A stretch of 64,000 nucleotides of DNA from Isoetes taiwanensis (GCA_021234155.1 JAJEKV010000103.1:2356001-2420000), one strand, 5' to 3'. Counted from the first letter of the stretch, positions 12,801-24,055 are shown. Notes: generated from the sequence alone by a model not told the origin. Numbers and translations: made by a program.

Positions 12801-13111
12801 TGTGTCATCGCCCGTCTTCCTCGTGATTACTAACTCTGAAAGCATGAATATTAGCACAACCAAGACCATCTAGACATATATGAGTAGTTGCTTCTACGCA
12901 TTTATGTCGATGTCTCAAGAACAATTGCACATTCAAGAAACGAATACTTGAGCGGTCTACCATAGGCCCATTACAGACATCACTCTTTAAAGGATTTAAC
13001 TGATATAACATCTTGTCCTTCTGAAGATAAAGGCTTCTCAATTCAGTTTTTTTTTTTTTAATCAAATAGTGAAAATGATGTGTCTGGAACCTTCGTCCTC
13101 TGAAATGATTA
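9840..13111. other. Long stretch without a recognisable gene
   Basis: About 3.3 kb. The part 10,000-11,230 is A+T-rich and lacks long open frames. A (GGT)n-rich patch lies near 11,740-11,760, and A-rich and T-rich runs lie near 12,300-12,345 and 13,045-13,060. Short open frames on both strands show no domain that I recognise. Confidence 0.4.
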
Positions 13112-13728
13112 TGTGAAATTTATAGGCTATAAGAATTATTCATTCATGCAAAGTATCACCAAATGCTACACATTATCACGTTATAGATCATGTCTTCATA
13201 ACCATTGCTCATATTTCAATTCAAATATATGCCAATAGCACAAATGAAATAATACTGTAGCACAATATTCACATTTTCTATCGAACCTTAACTTGAGGTA
13301 TTACAGAAGAAAATTCAACTAGAAAATACCTTCATTTATCAATCCTCCACCTCCGATCTTCAGAGTATTTAGCAGTAAATTTATCCTATTCATCTTTCAA
13401 ATATTATAGGCCCCATTCCGACGGTTTTGCATCATCGAATCAGAGCCAAGTTCCTCCCGTCACAATGGGATTGAACCAAGTTTTCAAATACAAAACTGTC
13501 TTCATGTAATTGGACCGAAATGCGGCCTAAAGTCACTTTACAAATATGGATGACTTTCGAAAATAACTGCTTAACCTTTTAGAAATGCTTTCAACCTATA
13601 TCTTGTGCACCCATACAACTGTTGTCAGTCTTAGATCTCATAGTAACATCTGTATAATTTTGATTCCATTGTGTATACCATTGATTCATAAGCAACAAGT
13701 TTATAGGTTTAGATATGCATACCTCACA
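13112..13728 (-). repeat. Copia A left (3') LTR
   Basis: 617 bp, homologous to 18054-18721. It lacks about 43 bp present in the right copy (near 18,522-18,565), the main length difference between the two. On the plus strand it reads TGTGAAATTT...GCATACCTCACA. Confidence 0.88.
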
Positions 13729-13899
13729 TTCCTCCGTCATATTTTAACCTGTAAACTGGTTCATCATCTAAGCAGCTTTATTCCTTTAACTGATTCAAAC
13801 TCCTCCTTTACGTTATAAACTGTAAACAGATTAAGTGCTCCAAGACCTTATTTTATCATATGTTTAAACCTGCCACAGTCTTATAACTTTTCCTTACAG

Positions 13900-15885
13900 C
13901 TTATCTGATCTATCAGATATTTAAATCTGTTATAATTAAGAGCCTTTGTCATAATGTCTGCCAACTATTTTTCAGAGCTCACATGCTGCATTTGAATCAA
14001 CCCTTTGGATACCATATTTCTAATGAAATGTAATTCCATTTCTATGTGCTTAGTTCTCTCATGTAACACATGATTCTTCGTCATAGAGATGCAACTTTGA
14101 CTGTCACAAAATAGACTTGTACTTCTCATTTGCTCAACACCTAGCTCATTTAGAATTCTTCCGGTCCATATAATTTCTTTGTGCTAGAGTTCTTTCTTTG
14201 CATACGCTTCAATTTGTTGATAGAGCTATGGCTGTTTGTTTTTTACTCCTCCAACTTATGGGCGCTCCACCAAGCATGAGTGTATATCCAGAAGTGGACT
14301 TTCTTTCATCCATATCTCCACACCAATCAGCATCACAAAATGCCTTAAGCTGTAAATCTTCTGAGCAGTAAACAATACCAAAGTTTATGATCCCTTTTAA
14401 GTACCTCAATACTTTCTCTGCTGCTAACCAATGTCCCTTGCCTGGATTATGATTATACTCAACACGTTCACAATAAATGCAATATCTGGCCTCGTGTTAT
14501 TTGCAATGTGCAGCAGGCTCCCAATTAGTTGTCTGTATGGTATTCCAACAATTTCTTCGTGGACGTTAAAAAACTATTCTATTCTATTCTATTCTTTTAT
14601 TTTTAGGACATATTGACTTTGAGATTTTGCTGCCACATATCACTGGAGTTTTCACTGGATTACATTCCAGCATATTGAATTTAGTCACTACTGCCTCAAT
14701 GTATTTGCTTTGAGAAAGAGTGATCACTTTATTAACCCTGTCACGACCTACTTCAATTCCCAAGAACTTCTTAAGTTCACCTAAATCAGACATCTTGTAA
14801 TTATTCTTGAGAATATTTTTGCAATGATTCAACACCTTAATATTACTTGCTGCCATAACACAATCGTCAACATATATTGCTTCTATGCAATATTCATTGT
14901 TTTCCCTGTATATGTAAACTTTCCCATCATTCTGCAATTTTATAAACTCTTGCTGATTTAGGTAGGTATCTATGCATTTATACCATTGCCCTGGAGATTG
15001 TCTTAGCCCATAAACTGCTTTGTTAAGCTTTCGGACTTTCTCTTGCCCCTTTTCATATCCGGGAGCTTATCTCATAAAAATCTCCTCCTCTAAATCTGCA
15101 TTTAAAAAGGCTGTGTTCACGTCCATATGGTGAAGTTCAAAATTTAATGCATTTGCAATTGCAATAATCATTCTGATACTTACTAGTTTAACCACAGGTG
15201 AATATGTTTCTTCATAATCAAGTCCCTTTTTCTGAGAAAAACCTTGAGCTACTAACCTGGCTTTATATTTGGGACTTCCATCTGCATTCAACTTAATTTT
15301 GTATACCCACTTATTTCCGACTATGTTTTTATCTATAGGTGGATCAACCAGCTCATATGTGGAAGTTCTTTCAAAAGCTTTCATTTCCTCGTCCATTGCT
15401 ATTTTCCACTTATCACTCTCCAAAGAATTCATTGCTTGCTGGAAAGAATCTGGTTTTCTAGATTCTAGCACCATTAATACCTCATTTGTGTCTGTATTTT
15501 GTTTTTGTAGTCTAGTACTTCTTCCTAGACTGTTTCTGCCATATTTCTCAATGTCTAAATTCATCTCATCTCTTAATATGTCATGCTCAGTTCTCCTCTT
15601 CCTTCTATTAGTTATAGCAGGCTGATATTCCATAAATTTCTCTTGTATACCTTGCATTTCATGCTCTTCATTATCCATGTTATGCTCCTCCTCTTGTTTT
15701 CCATCCTCTTGTTCATCTTGATCTTCTATTATATCTGCCATTTCTCTAGTTTTAATTTCTGAATTTTCTGAACTGTTTTCTTCTTTCATTGGCTTACCAT
15801 TACTAGTCTTTGAATTGAATAGATCTCCTTCCACAAATACTACATCTCTACTTGTTAACACTCTTCTTTTTTCAGGCTGAAACAC
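13900..15885 (-). pseudogene. Copia A reverse transcriptase-RNase H, broken
   Basis: The frame 15885-15067 contains the acidic linker and the RT start (NKWVYKIKLNADG, YKARLVAQGF, LHHMDVNTAFLNADLEEEI). After a frameshift near 15065 the RT continues and shows the catalytic YVDD motif (AIYVDDCVMAAS) at about 14,865. It is interrupted at about 14,560-14,600 by a short insertion ending in (ATTCT)n, and resumes with IPYRQLIGSLL. RNase H follows (FCDADWCGDMDERKSTSGYT) at 14,209-14,370, where the copy is damaged by substitutions and an indel. The last codons run to about 13,900. In life this would be the replication enzyme of the element; here it is dead. Confidence 0.85.
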
Positions 15886-16028
15886 CCTATAACCTTTAGA
15901 TTCTTCATCATAGCCTATAGGTAAGTTATCATTGATCTGTCATCAAGTTTTTGCCTTTTTTCTTTTGGTATATGAGTGTAGGCTAAACAGCCATACACTT
16001 TGAACTTCTCAAAACTTGGCAACTTTCC

Positions 16029-16715
16029 TCACCACAAGTATTCTGGGTTGTTTTCCTTTATGCTAGCACATGGTAGAAGATTTTGTATAAGTCTGTGATT
16101 AGATTCGACCGCTTCTTCCCATAGATAATTTGGTAACCCTGTATGTTTGAGCATTGCTCTTACAGCATTCAATATAGTTTTATTTTTCCTCTCAGCTACA
16201 CCGTTCTGCTGTGGAGTATAACTACATGTAAAATGTCTTCTAATCCCTCTTTTAATACAATAACTTCGAAAATTTGATGAGAAATACTCACTTCCTCTAT
16301 CAGAGTGTATGCATTTGATTCTTCGTCCAGTAGAGCATTCCACCTCTGCTGCAAATGCCTTAAAGGCCTCGAATGCCAAGTCCTTAGACCTGAGACAATA
16401 CACTTTTGTTTTTCTGCTAAAATCATCAATAAAGGTTATAAAATATCTTTTCCGTGTTATTCCAGTTACATTTAGAGGTCCACACAAATATGTGTGTATG
16501 AGTTCCAAAATACCATTTGCTCTTTTCTTTGATCTGTTGAAAGGCAGTCTGCAATGTTTTCCAAGTAAACATCCTTTGCATATATGGTTTTCAACCTTGC
16601 TGTTTTCAGACTTTATCCATCCCTGTATTATCATAAACTCAATGTCTTTTACATTTACATGTCCCAATCTCTCATGCCAAGTTGCAATGTTTGCAATATT
16701 TGAAACTGTTAACAA
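16029..16715 (-). pseudogene. Copia A integrase
   Basis: This minus-strand frame of 228 codons contains the HHCC zinc-binding region (WHERLGHVN, then CKGCLLGK), the GPL segment, IHSDRGSEY and NGVAERKN. In Copia integrases the D,D-35-E triad lies in a 'HTDLCGP'-type motif, the 'SDRGGE' motif and the 'AERKN' motif. The first is degraded here to HTYLCGP, so the first catalytic Asp is replaced by Tyr. The other two are present. The neighbouring frames hold pre-integrase (right) and linker/RT (left). Confidence 0.85.
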
Positions 16716-16741
16716 GCTTGCACTTCCAAAACAAGTTGGAT

Positions 16742-17002
16742 TTAGACCAAACAGATTTCCAATAAACTTGCGAGAAATTTCAATTCATTTCCTTCAAAGA
16801 TTTTACAATACTTTTGTTCAAAAACCACTTTGAAGCCCAAATCTACTAACTGACTAACTGAAATTAAGTTTCTCACAAGACTAGGAACACAAAGTACATT
16901 CTGTAGATTAACTACTTTGCCATTTAAATAAAAAAGCTCCAAAATTCCTTCATCTTCACTATCTATAATTAACAAATCATCATTATTAATCCCTTCGGAC
17001 AT
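16742..17002 (-). pseudogene. Copia A protease/pre-integrase remnant
   Basis: The frame shows the conserved pre-integrase string NVLCVPSLVRNLISVSQLVD and a following GFKVVF segment. The aspartic-protease core DSGA is not seen in this frame, so the protease active site is lost or lies in a shifted frame. Confidence 0.7.
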
Positions 17003-17074
17003 GAAATTTGTTTGGTAAATTCTTACCTCTTCATCAATATCTGGCTTTGGCTCCTCCTCAATGTAACTTCTTGA

Positions 17075-18017
17075 CTATATTAGCCTCGAACTTATTGTGT
17101 TTGCCTCTGCCTCTTCCCCTGCCTCTAGCAGCATAAAACCCTCTTCCTCTTCCTCTAGAACTAGCTTTTCCTTTTGGACTTGGACATGTAGATGCAAGAT
17201 CCCCGTGCCACCACAATTGTGACAATTAACTTCCCTGGATAAATTCGGACAATTTATTTTCAAATGTCCGTATTTGTTGTAGTTATAACAGGGCCCTATC
17301 TTTTCTTGACGAGTCTTCTCGCCTTTTCCCTTTGTAAATAGTACTTGAGCAGTATCATCTTCATTAATCAAAGCATTCTCTCAGCTTCTGCCTTGGTTTT
17401 TGCAATAGTTCTTATGAACATAGAGATGTTTCCCAGATTAGACACTGCCCTAGAAATGGCCAAAACTTGCTGTTGCTGGGTGTAATATACTCCTGCACCC
17501 TCTAAATCAGCAATTATGTTATCAAAAGTTTGTAAAAATTCATTCACATCATCATTCTCCTGGAACTTCGACCTCCTAAGTTCATTTTCCAAAACATCTA
17601 TTTGTGAGGATGTCTTTTCCTCATAATTCATTAGCAAATAACTCCACATGTTTTTAGGATGCGTACCTCTCAGCTTTAATACTATGCTTGAACTGATCTT
17701 GCTCATGATGATGCCCTGAGCCTCTCTTAATTTAGCCTTGTCTTGTTTGCTACACCTCTGATAGATGTTGTTTCACCTCCTCTAACCTGATCAGAATCTC
17801 TTTCATTTATGGAACTTGAACTTTCTGCAACTGCAGCACTTGCATTTCTACTGCCATGACTTCTCAGTCTTACTTGTTCTTCAGTAGGTTCTATGATGTC
17901 CCATAGATCCTCTACTTCCAACACATGCTTTATTTTCTCTTTCCACACTTGAAACCCTGAATCTCCCTTGAAAACCTCAATGGCATTCAAAAGTCCTGCT
18001 CCAAATCTACTGGCCAT
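17075..18017 (-). pseudogene. Copia A gag, frameshifted
   Basis: Gag begins at an ATG at 18017 (MASRFGAGLL), shortly after the primer-binding site. It contains the UBN2-type gag body (FQVWKEKIKHVLEVEDLW). After a frameshift near 17,710 it continues with NMWSYLLMNYEEKT and a segment rich in N and D. A last frame, 17371-17075, carries two zinc knuckles. In the first the second Cys is replaced by Tyr (CYNYNKYGHLKINC). The second (CHNCGGTG) is cut by a further shift. Confidence 0.8.
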
Positions 18018-18040
18018 TTTGACTGCAAAATATTCACCCT

Positions 18041-18052
18041 GCTCTGATACCA
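18041..18052 (-). other. Primer-binding site of Copia A
   Basis: TGGTATCAGAGC on the minus strand, two bases inside the 5' LTR. It is complementary to the 3' end of plant initiator tRNA-Met, the usual primer of Copia elements. Confidence 0.9.
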
Positions 18053-18053
18053 A

Positions 18054-18721
18054 TGTGAAATTTATAGGCTATAAGAATTATTCATTAATGCAAGTATCAC
18101 CAAATGCTATACATTATCATGTTATAGATCATGTCTTTATAACCATTGCTCATATTTCAATTCAAATATATGTCAATAGCACAAATGAAATAATATTGTA
18201 GCACAATATTCACATTTTCTATCGAATCTTAACTTGAGGTATTACAGAAGAAAATTCAACTGGAAAATACCTTCGTTTATCAATCCTCCAACCTCCGATC
18301 TTCAGAGTATTTAGCAGTGAATTTATCCTATTCATCTTTCAAATATTATAGGCCCCATTCCGACGGTTTTGCATCATCGAATCAGAGCCAAGTTCCTCCC
18401 GTCACAATGGGATTGAACCAAGTTTTCAAATACAAAACTGTCTTCATGTAATTGGACCGAAATGCGGCCTAAAGTCACTTTACAAATATGGATGACTTTC
18501 GAAAATAACTGCTTAACCTTTTAACCTTTACCAATGGTTTTCAAGCCCATAAGCATATCTAGGTTTAACCTTTAGAAATGCTTTCAACCTATATCTTGTG
18601 CACCTATACAACTGTTGTCAGTCTTAGATCTCATAGTAACATCTGTATAATTTTGATTCCCCTGTGTATACCATTGATTCATAAGCAACAAGTTTATAGG
18701 TTTAGATATGCATACCTCACA
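18054..18721 (-). repeat. Copia A right LTR, shared by two elements
   Basis: 668 bp. It serves as the 5' LTR of the element to its left, because the PBS and gag adjoin it. It is also the 3' LTR of a second copy to its right, because the same purine tract (plus-strand TTCCTCCGT) and pol end follow at 18722. This is the classic layout of tandem elements sharing an LTR. Confidence 0.88.
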
Positions 18722-19350
18722 TTCCTCCGTCATATTTTAACCTGTAAACTGGTTCATCATCTAAGCAGCTTTATTCCTTTAACTGATTCAAACTCCTCCT
18801 TCACGTTATAAACTGTCAAGGCCTTATTTTATCATATGTTTAAACCTGCCACAGTCTTATAACTTTTCCTTACAGCTTATCTGATCTATCAGATATTTAA
18901 ATCTGTTATAATTAAGAGCCTTTGTCATAATGTCTGCCAACTATTTTTCAGAGCTCACATGCTGCATTTGAATCAACCCTTTGGATACCATATTTCTAAT
19001 GAAATGTAATTCCATTTCTATGTGCTTAGTTCTCTCATGTAGCACATGATTCTTCGTCATAGAGATGCAACTTTGACTGTCACAAAATAGACTTGTACTT
19101 CCCATTTGCTCAACACCTAGCTCATTTAGAATTCTTCCGGTCCATATAATTTCTTTGGCAGCTAGAGTTGCTGCTGCATACTCTGCTTCAGCTGTTGATA
19201 GAGCTATGGCTGTTTGTTTTTTACTCCTCCAACTTATGGGCGCTCCACCAAGCATGAGTGTATATCCAGAAGTGGACTTTCTTTCATCCATATCTCCATA
19301 CCAATCAGCATCACAAAATGCCTTAAGCTGTAAATCTTCTGAGCACAGCA
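18722..19350 (-). pseudogene. Partial second Copia A copy: RNase H and 3' UTR
   Basis: Homologous to 13729-14358. It keeps a longer intact RNase H frame (19351-18941) with KAFCDADWYGDMDERKSTSGYT, SKKQTAIALSTAEAEY and CDSQSCISM. It ends abruptly at about 19,350, where the upstream RT part should follow. Instead it joins the N-terminal RT segment of a different Copia family. Confidence 0.85.
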
Positions 19351-20805
19351 TTTCGTTTTATTTTAAAAAGCCATTTGCTGCCCACTACATTTTTACCCTT
19401 TGGTCGAGGTACTAGCTCATAGGTCTTTGTGTCCTCAAATGATTTCAGCTCATTTTGCATAGCCTCTATCCATTTAGAAGCATCTGGCCCCATCATGGCC
19501 TGTTCAACCGTTTTGGGTTCTACCACACATGATATCACCCTTGGTTTGGACACTCTTTTCGTTCTACCATAGAGGTCAGTATCAAAGGGAAGTTCTGACT
19601 TAAGGCGATCTACCTCTCTGCGGCGAGTGTATCTCCCTCTCACTTCGTCCATACTGCTCTGTCCTCCCTCTTCACGTGTCTCCTCACCTTCATGCGCACT
19701 TTCCGGCGCACTGTCAGCTTCTGTAGCTTCATGCACCTCCTCATGCTCTACTTCAGGTGTATGCAGTGCACTATCGGCCTTTATGACCTCATGCACTTCA
19801 TCCGGCTCATCATCTATGGTTACGGCTGGCTGCTCCACAATGTTCTCTTCTTCCTTCCCTATATCCACCTCCAAATATTTTCTTCTGGTATCCATTCTGC
19901 TTCCTCTTGCTTCGTCAAGATTTTCCTATATCTTTGTATAATATCTTCTCGTCAAACACTACATCCCTGCTAATATGCACTTTGTGACTTGCTGGGTCAT
20001 ACAATCTATACCCGTTCGATTCTTCATCATATCCAAAAACCCTCAGACGCTGCACAGATTGTTTGCGTCCTGTCCAAACTTCTTCAGGAACTGCTCCCTG
20101 TACTGCAATAGTTGGCAACCTGTTTTGCACAAAGCAAGCAGCCGCCACCGCTTCACCCCACAAGTAATTCGGCAGCCCAGCATGCTTTAGCATGCACCTA
20201 GCCGCATCTATAATGGTGCGATTTTTGCGTTCTGCTACACCGTTTTGCTGAGGAGTATAACCACACGTGTACTGTCTTCTAATTCCATGCATTCGGCAAA
20301 ATTCTGTAAATTCTCCTGATCTGTACTCACCTCCAAGGTCAGATCTCAGACATTTTACATGAGATGATGTCTCTCTTTCTACTTCTGCAATATAAAGCTT
20401 AAAAAGCATCAAATACCTGATCCTTGGATCTTAGATAGTAGCACTTGGTGCGTCTACTGAAATCGTCAATAAATGTGGCAAAATAATATTTCGCACCCAG
20501 GCTCTGCACCTGCATTGGTCCACATACATCTGAATGTACCAAGGCCAGCAGCTCATCTGTACGTCTACCTTTATTTCTAAAGGGTAGCCTGCTTTGCTTC
20601 CCCAGCATGCAAGATTCACACACGCCATGCTCTTCATCATCAAAGTTCAATCCATCCAGCAATCTATGTTTTTTGGCTATCTTAATGCTATTGTAATTCA
20701 CATGTGCCAAGCGCAGATGCCAAGTATGTATATCATCCAGAGCAGAAGCTTTATTAATGACATCTAGGTTCAATTCAAACAGATTTCCATTCCTTTGAGC
20801 ATCAA
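19351..20805 (-). pseudogene. Copia B integrase and start of reverse transcriptase
   Basis: Read on the minus strand. The frame 20887-20399 has the HHCC integrase zinc region (WHLRLAHVN, CESCMLGKQSRLPF) and HSDVCGPMQ with the first catalytic Asp intact. After a one-base shift near 20,400 the next frame has LRSDLGGEY and NGVAERKNRT, the remaining two triad residues, and the conserved RDVVFDE. The last frame (19895-19351) is an acidic linker and the RT start (NVVGSKWLFKIKRNA). The RT core with YVDD is missing. Sequence differs clearly from Copia A, so it is another family. Confidence 0.85.
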
Positions 20806-22056
20806 TTCTAGAATGGGACTCGTATGAAACCAACAAACCGCCCGCGGAATCCTGCAAGCAATACCAGAAAACTCCCAAAAAGAACACCCGTAAATGGTCA
20901 GAGAAAACAAACAGGTATAGCTATGAAAAAACAAGCTGCACCAAGAAGGTCCGCAGATATGAGGAATGAAAACAGAGGAAAAAAGAACATAACAGAAAAA
21001 GATAGCATCACCCATAGGTGGAAAAAGCATCACCCAGCGGGTGGAGAACCATTATGTAAAAAGATGCATCACCTTCGAGGTGGAAATAAACAGCATCACC
21101 CGCAGGTGGAGAATAACGCAGCAGGAGGCCGATGGAATAGAAACATAAGAATAGCAACACTCACAGGTGGAGAACAACAAAGAGGCATAAACAACAAAAA
21201 AATACGAATGAAAAAGACTCCTGCGCCACCGCAACAGGGCGGGAAACCTTGAATGTGTTGCCTGGAGAACGGGAGGAGATGTGTTGATGGCGAACGCAAA
21301 TCCAGCAGGACCCAGAAGACGGCGAAAACCTCAAATGTGTCCTAGCAGACGACAGAAAATGGCGGAATCCTGCAAGCAATACAAAAACTCCCCAAAAAAA
21401 TATCGTAAATGGTGAGAGAAAACAAACAGGCATAGCCATGAAAAACAAGCTGCACAGAAGGTCCAAAGATATGAGGAATGAAAACAGATGAAAAAGAACA
21501 TGACAGAAAAAGAGAGCATCACCCATAGGGTGGAAAAGCAGCACCCAACGGGTGGAGAACCATTATGTAAAAATATGCATCACCCTCGAGGTGGAAATAA
21601 ACAGCATCACCCGCAGGTGGAGAATAACGCAGCAGGATGCCGATGAAACAGAAACATGAGAATAGTAACACTCACAGGTGGAGAACAACAAAGAGGGCAT
21701 GAACAAAAAATACAAATGAAAAAGACTCATGCGCCCGCACAGCAGGGCGGGAAGGGAGGGAAGCCACGAGAGGAGAAGAAGAGCTGCTGTGAGAAGACGC
21801 CGATAACCGGGCCGAAGACGGAAATGGCCTAATATAGGCGCTTCTTCTTCTCTCTCAGCAGTACCTATTTCTCTTTGAATTGTTTTCCAGGCAGGGGAGG
21901 GGCTTCTTCCTGCTTGGTTTGGCCAATTTGGCGTTTCTTTCATGTTGTCCTTTTCCGGCCTTTAGCCTTCGTCCTGTGACCTTCGTCCTCGATCCTAGTT
22001 TGTAAGGAAGTCCTTTGGTGACCGAGGCGGTTTGTTGGTTTCATTGAGTCCCATTC
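20806..22056. mobile_element. Hairpin/foldback-type element with about 35-bp terminal inverted repeats
   Basis: The left end reads TTCTAGAATGGGACTCGTAT then GAAACCAACAAACCGCCCG. The right end at about 22,025-22,056 is the reverse complement of the same sequence. Inside, a block of about 518 bp is duplicated in tandem (starting near 20,851 and 21,369). Each copy holds several spaced GCATCACCC...GGTGGA motifs that are themselves inverted. No transposase frame was found. The element sits inside the pol region of Copia B, which proves mobility after that element inserted. It is probably a non-autonomous DNA element. Confidence 0.7.
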
Positions 22057-23466
22057 TAGAATCCCATCGATCCGAGACAGCCGGATCGCCATTCTAGAAT
22101 GGGGCGAGCATCATATTTTTGCATGCATGCAGGGTGCGCATGCCGTTACGGTTGGGAGTTAAGCTATTTTTGGCGTTTACGCATCAGCGTCTCGTCGGCG
22201 CTTCCTCTTCTCTCTCGTGATTACCTCTTTCTCTTTGAACCCACCCTCCCCTTCTTTGTTTATTATGTTTGTCGCGTAGCGCGCGCGTAATCAACCCCTT
22301 CACTCTGGGAGGTTTGTTTTGTTTTGTTTTTATGTTGGTGATGTGCGGTCTGAGGTTGGCGGCGGTATCTATTTCGTCTTCTCCATTCGTGGGTTTTAGG
22401 CGATTTCTGCGCGCTATGCGTTTGTCTAAGCCCCTTGCCAAAGGTTTATCACTAGGGTTTTCCTCGAAAAGAGAAAGGCCGGGGTTTTTTAATCCGTTGA
22501 TAAGCTTTCGGCGGTACACCAACAAGCATCTGTTAGCATTGTATTTTGGGGTCCAAATGATATAATTGGATTTTCCCTTTATTGTTCGTGGGTAGCGATG
22601 TGCGCGGCCACCCACCATCCACCATTGTAGAAAATCTGGCCGAGATGAATGAGAAGCCTATCTATCAATGGATAGTGGGTAGCCGCACACATGCAAACTA
22701 CCCACGAAAATAAAGGGAAAATCCAATTATATCATTTGGACCCCAAAAATACAATGCTAACAGATGTTCGGTGTACCGCCGAAAGTTTATCACCGGATTA
22801 AAAAACCTCGCCCTTTCGGTTTTCGAGGAAAACCCTAGTGATAAACCTTCGGCAAGGGGCTTAGACAAACGCAAAGGCGAGAAATCGCCTCCCAAAACCC
22901 ACTAATGGAGAAGTCGAAACAAATGCCGCCGCCAACCCCGCACCGCACATCACCAACACCACAAAACAAAACAAAACAAACCTCCCGTGAGTGGAGGGTT
23001 GATGACACGCGTGCGCCACGCGACAAATATAATAAACAAAGAAGGGGGAGGGTGGGTTCAAAGAGAAAGAGGTAATCGCCGAGAGAGAAGAGGAAGTTTA
23101 CCGATGAGGAGTCGATGCGTAAAACGCCTAAAATAGCTTAACTCCCCAACTAGAATGGGCATGCGCCGACCGCATGCATGCAAAACATGCATGCTCGTCC
23201 CATTCTAGAATGGCGATCCGATGTCTCGGATCGATGGGATTCTAGAATGGGACTCGCATGAAACCAACAAACCGCCCGAATACCAAAGGACTTCCTTACA
23301 AACTAGGATCGAGGACGAAGGTCACAGGACGAAGGTTAAAGGCCGAAAAGGACAGCATAAAAGAAACGCCAAATTGGCCAAACCAGGCAGGGAGAAGCCC
23401 TTCCCCTGTCTGGAAACAATTCAAAGAGAATGAGATACTGCTGAGAGAGAAGAGGAAGCGTCGATG
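21838..23466. repeat. 1.6-kb near-perfect palindrome (second foldback)
   Basis: The left arm (21838-22618) and right arm (22676-about 23460) are inverted copies, with a loop of about 57 bp at 22619-22675. Matching landmarks are GGGGTCCAAATGATATAATT (left) with AATTATATCATTTGGACCCC (right), and AATTTGGCGTTTCTTT with AAAGAAACGCCAAATT. The palindromic word CCATTCTAGAATGG recurs at 22050, 22094, 23200 and 23240. A further direct copy of the CATGCATGC...GGATCGATGGGA block lies at 23467-23598, where Copia B resumes. Open frames in it are mirror images of each other and encode nothing I recognise. Confidence 0.85.
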
Positions 23467-23598
23467 AGGAGTCGATGCAGAAACGCGCCTAAAATAGCGA
23501 ACTCCCAACCAGAATGGGCATGCGCCGCCCGCATGCATGCAAAACATGCATGCTCGTCCCATTCTAGAATGGCGATCCGATGTCTCGGATCGATGGGA

Positions 23599-24050
23599 AT
23601 ATCTTAACACTATCTTTAATAAACTTGCAGTCATTCTTATGGAAAAATAGATCATACCCAGCGTCTACTAGATTGGCAACCGAAATCAAATTGAACAGCA
23701 TACCCGGTGCATAGAGAGCATCTGGAACACTGAGGATGTTCTTTCCTCCACTTTTCAATTCCAAGTCTCCTCGTCCATGAATCTCTTGAATCGCTCCATT
23801 TCCCATTTGTACTACCCCATGTTTTGTGCCTGTTTGAACGCTTTTTAACAGGCTTGGTAAGCAAACCACGGAAACCTCAGCTCCAGAATCTATGGTTAAA
23901 ACATTTTTCCTCACAACTCGTGCGTTGCAAGCACCAACCACATGAAAGCTCTCAATGAAATTCCTCCAGCAATTTACTTGAAGTTTCCTTTTCATAATCC
24001 ACTTCTTCATAGCTTCAGCATAGTTAAAGGCAACATACCTTACCATGTGA
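23599..24050 (-). pseudogene. Copia B protease/pre-integrase, gag lost
   Basis: The minus-strand frame has the protease active site in VLTIDSGAEVSVVCLP, then the pre-integrase string NILSVPDALYAPGMLFNLIS. From the PBS to the protease core there are only about 170 bp, so nearly all of gag has been deleted. The frame is cut at 23,598 by the foldback composite and resumes at 20,805 (RIDAQRNGNLFELNLDV). Confidence 0.8.
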
Positions 24051-24055
24051 AGCGT

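Larger units (their letters stand above)
13112..18721 (-). mobile_element. Ty1/Copia retrotransposon A, two LTRs, decayed
   Basis: The element is read on the minus strand. LTRs lie at 13112-13728 (3' LTR) and 18054-18721 (5' LTR). Each runs TGTGAGG...TTTCACA when read in the element's own direction, giving canonical TG...CA ends. Next to the 5' LTR is a primer-binding site (TGGTATCAGAGC). Next to the 3' LTR is a short purine tract (ACGGAGGAA). Internal order on the minus strand is gag, zinc knuckles, protease/pre-integrase, integrase, reverse transcriptase, RNase H, which is the Copia order. Frameshifts, a stop-rich linker and a microsatellite insertion make it non-autonomous. The right LTR continues without a break into a second copy of the same pol end, so it is shared with another element. 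Confidence 0.9.

Noticed and set aside
15269-15625. 118-codon plus-strand ORF
   Set aside because: It lies antisense to the Copia A RT frame and has no features of its own.
16309-16833. 174-codon plus-strand ORF
   Set aside because: Antisense shadow of the Copia A integrase and pre-integrase frames.
21161-21943. ORFs in the foldback cluster
   Set aside because: Cys/Leu/Phe-rich frames are duplicated with the repeats and mirrored on the other strand; no domain recognised.
22269-23061. Paired ORFs sharing peptides on opposite strands
   Set aside because: They are the two arms of the same palindrome translated in both directions.
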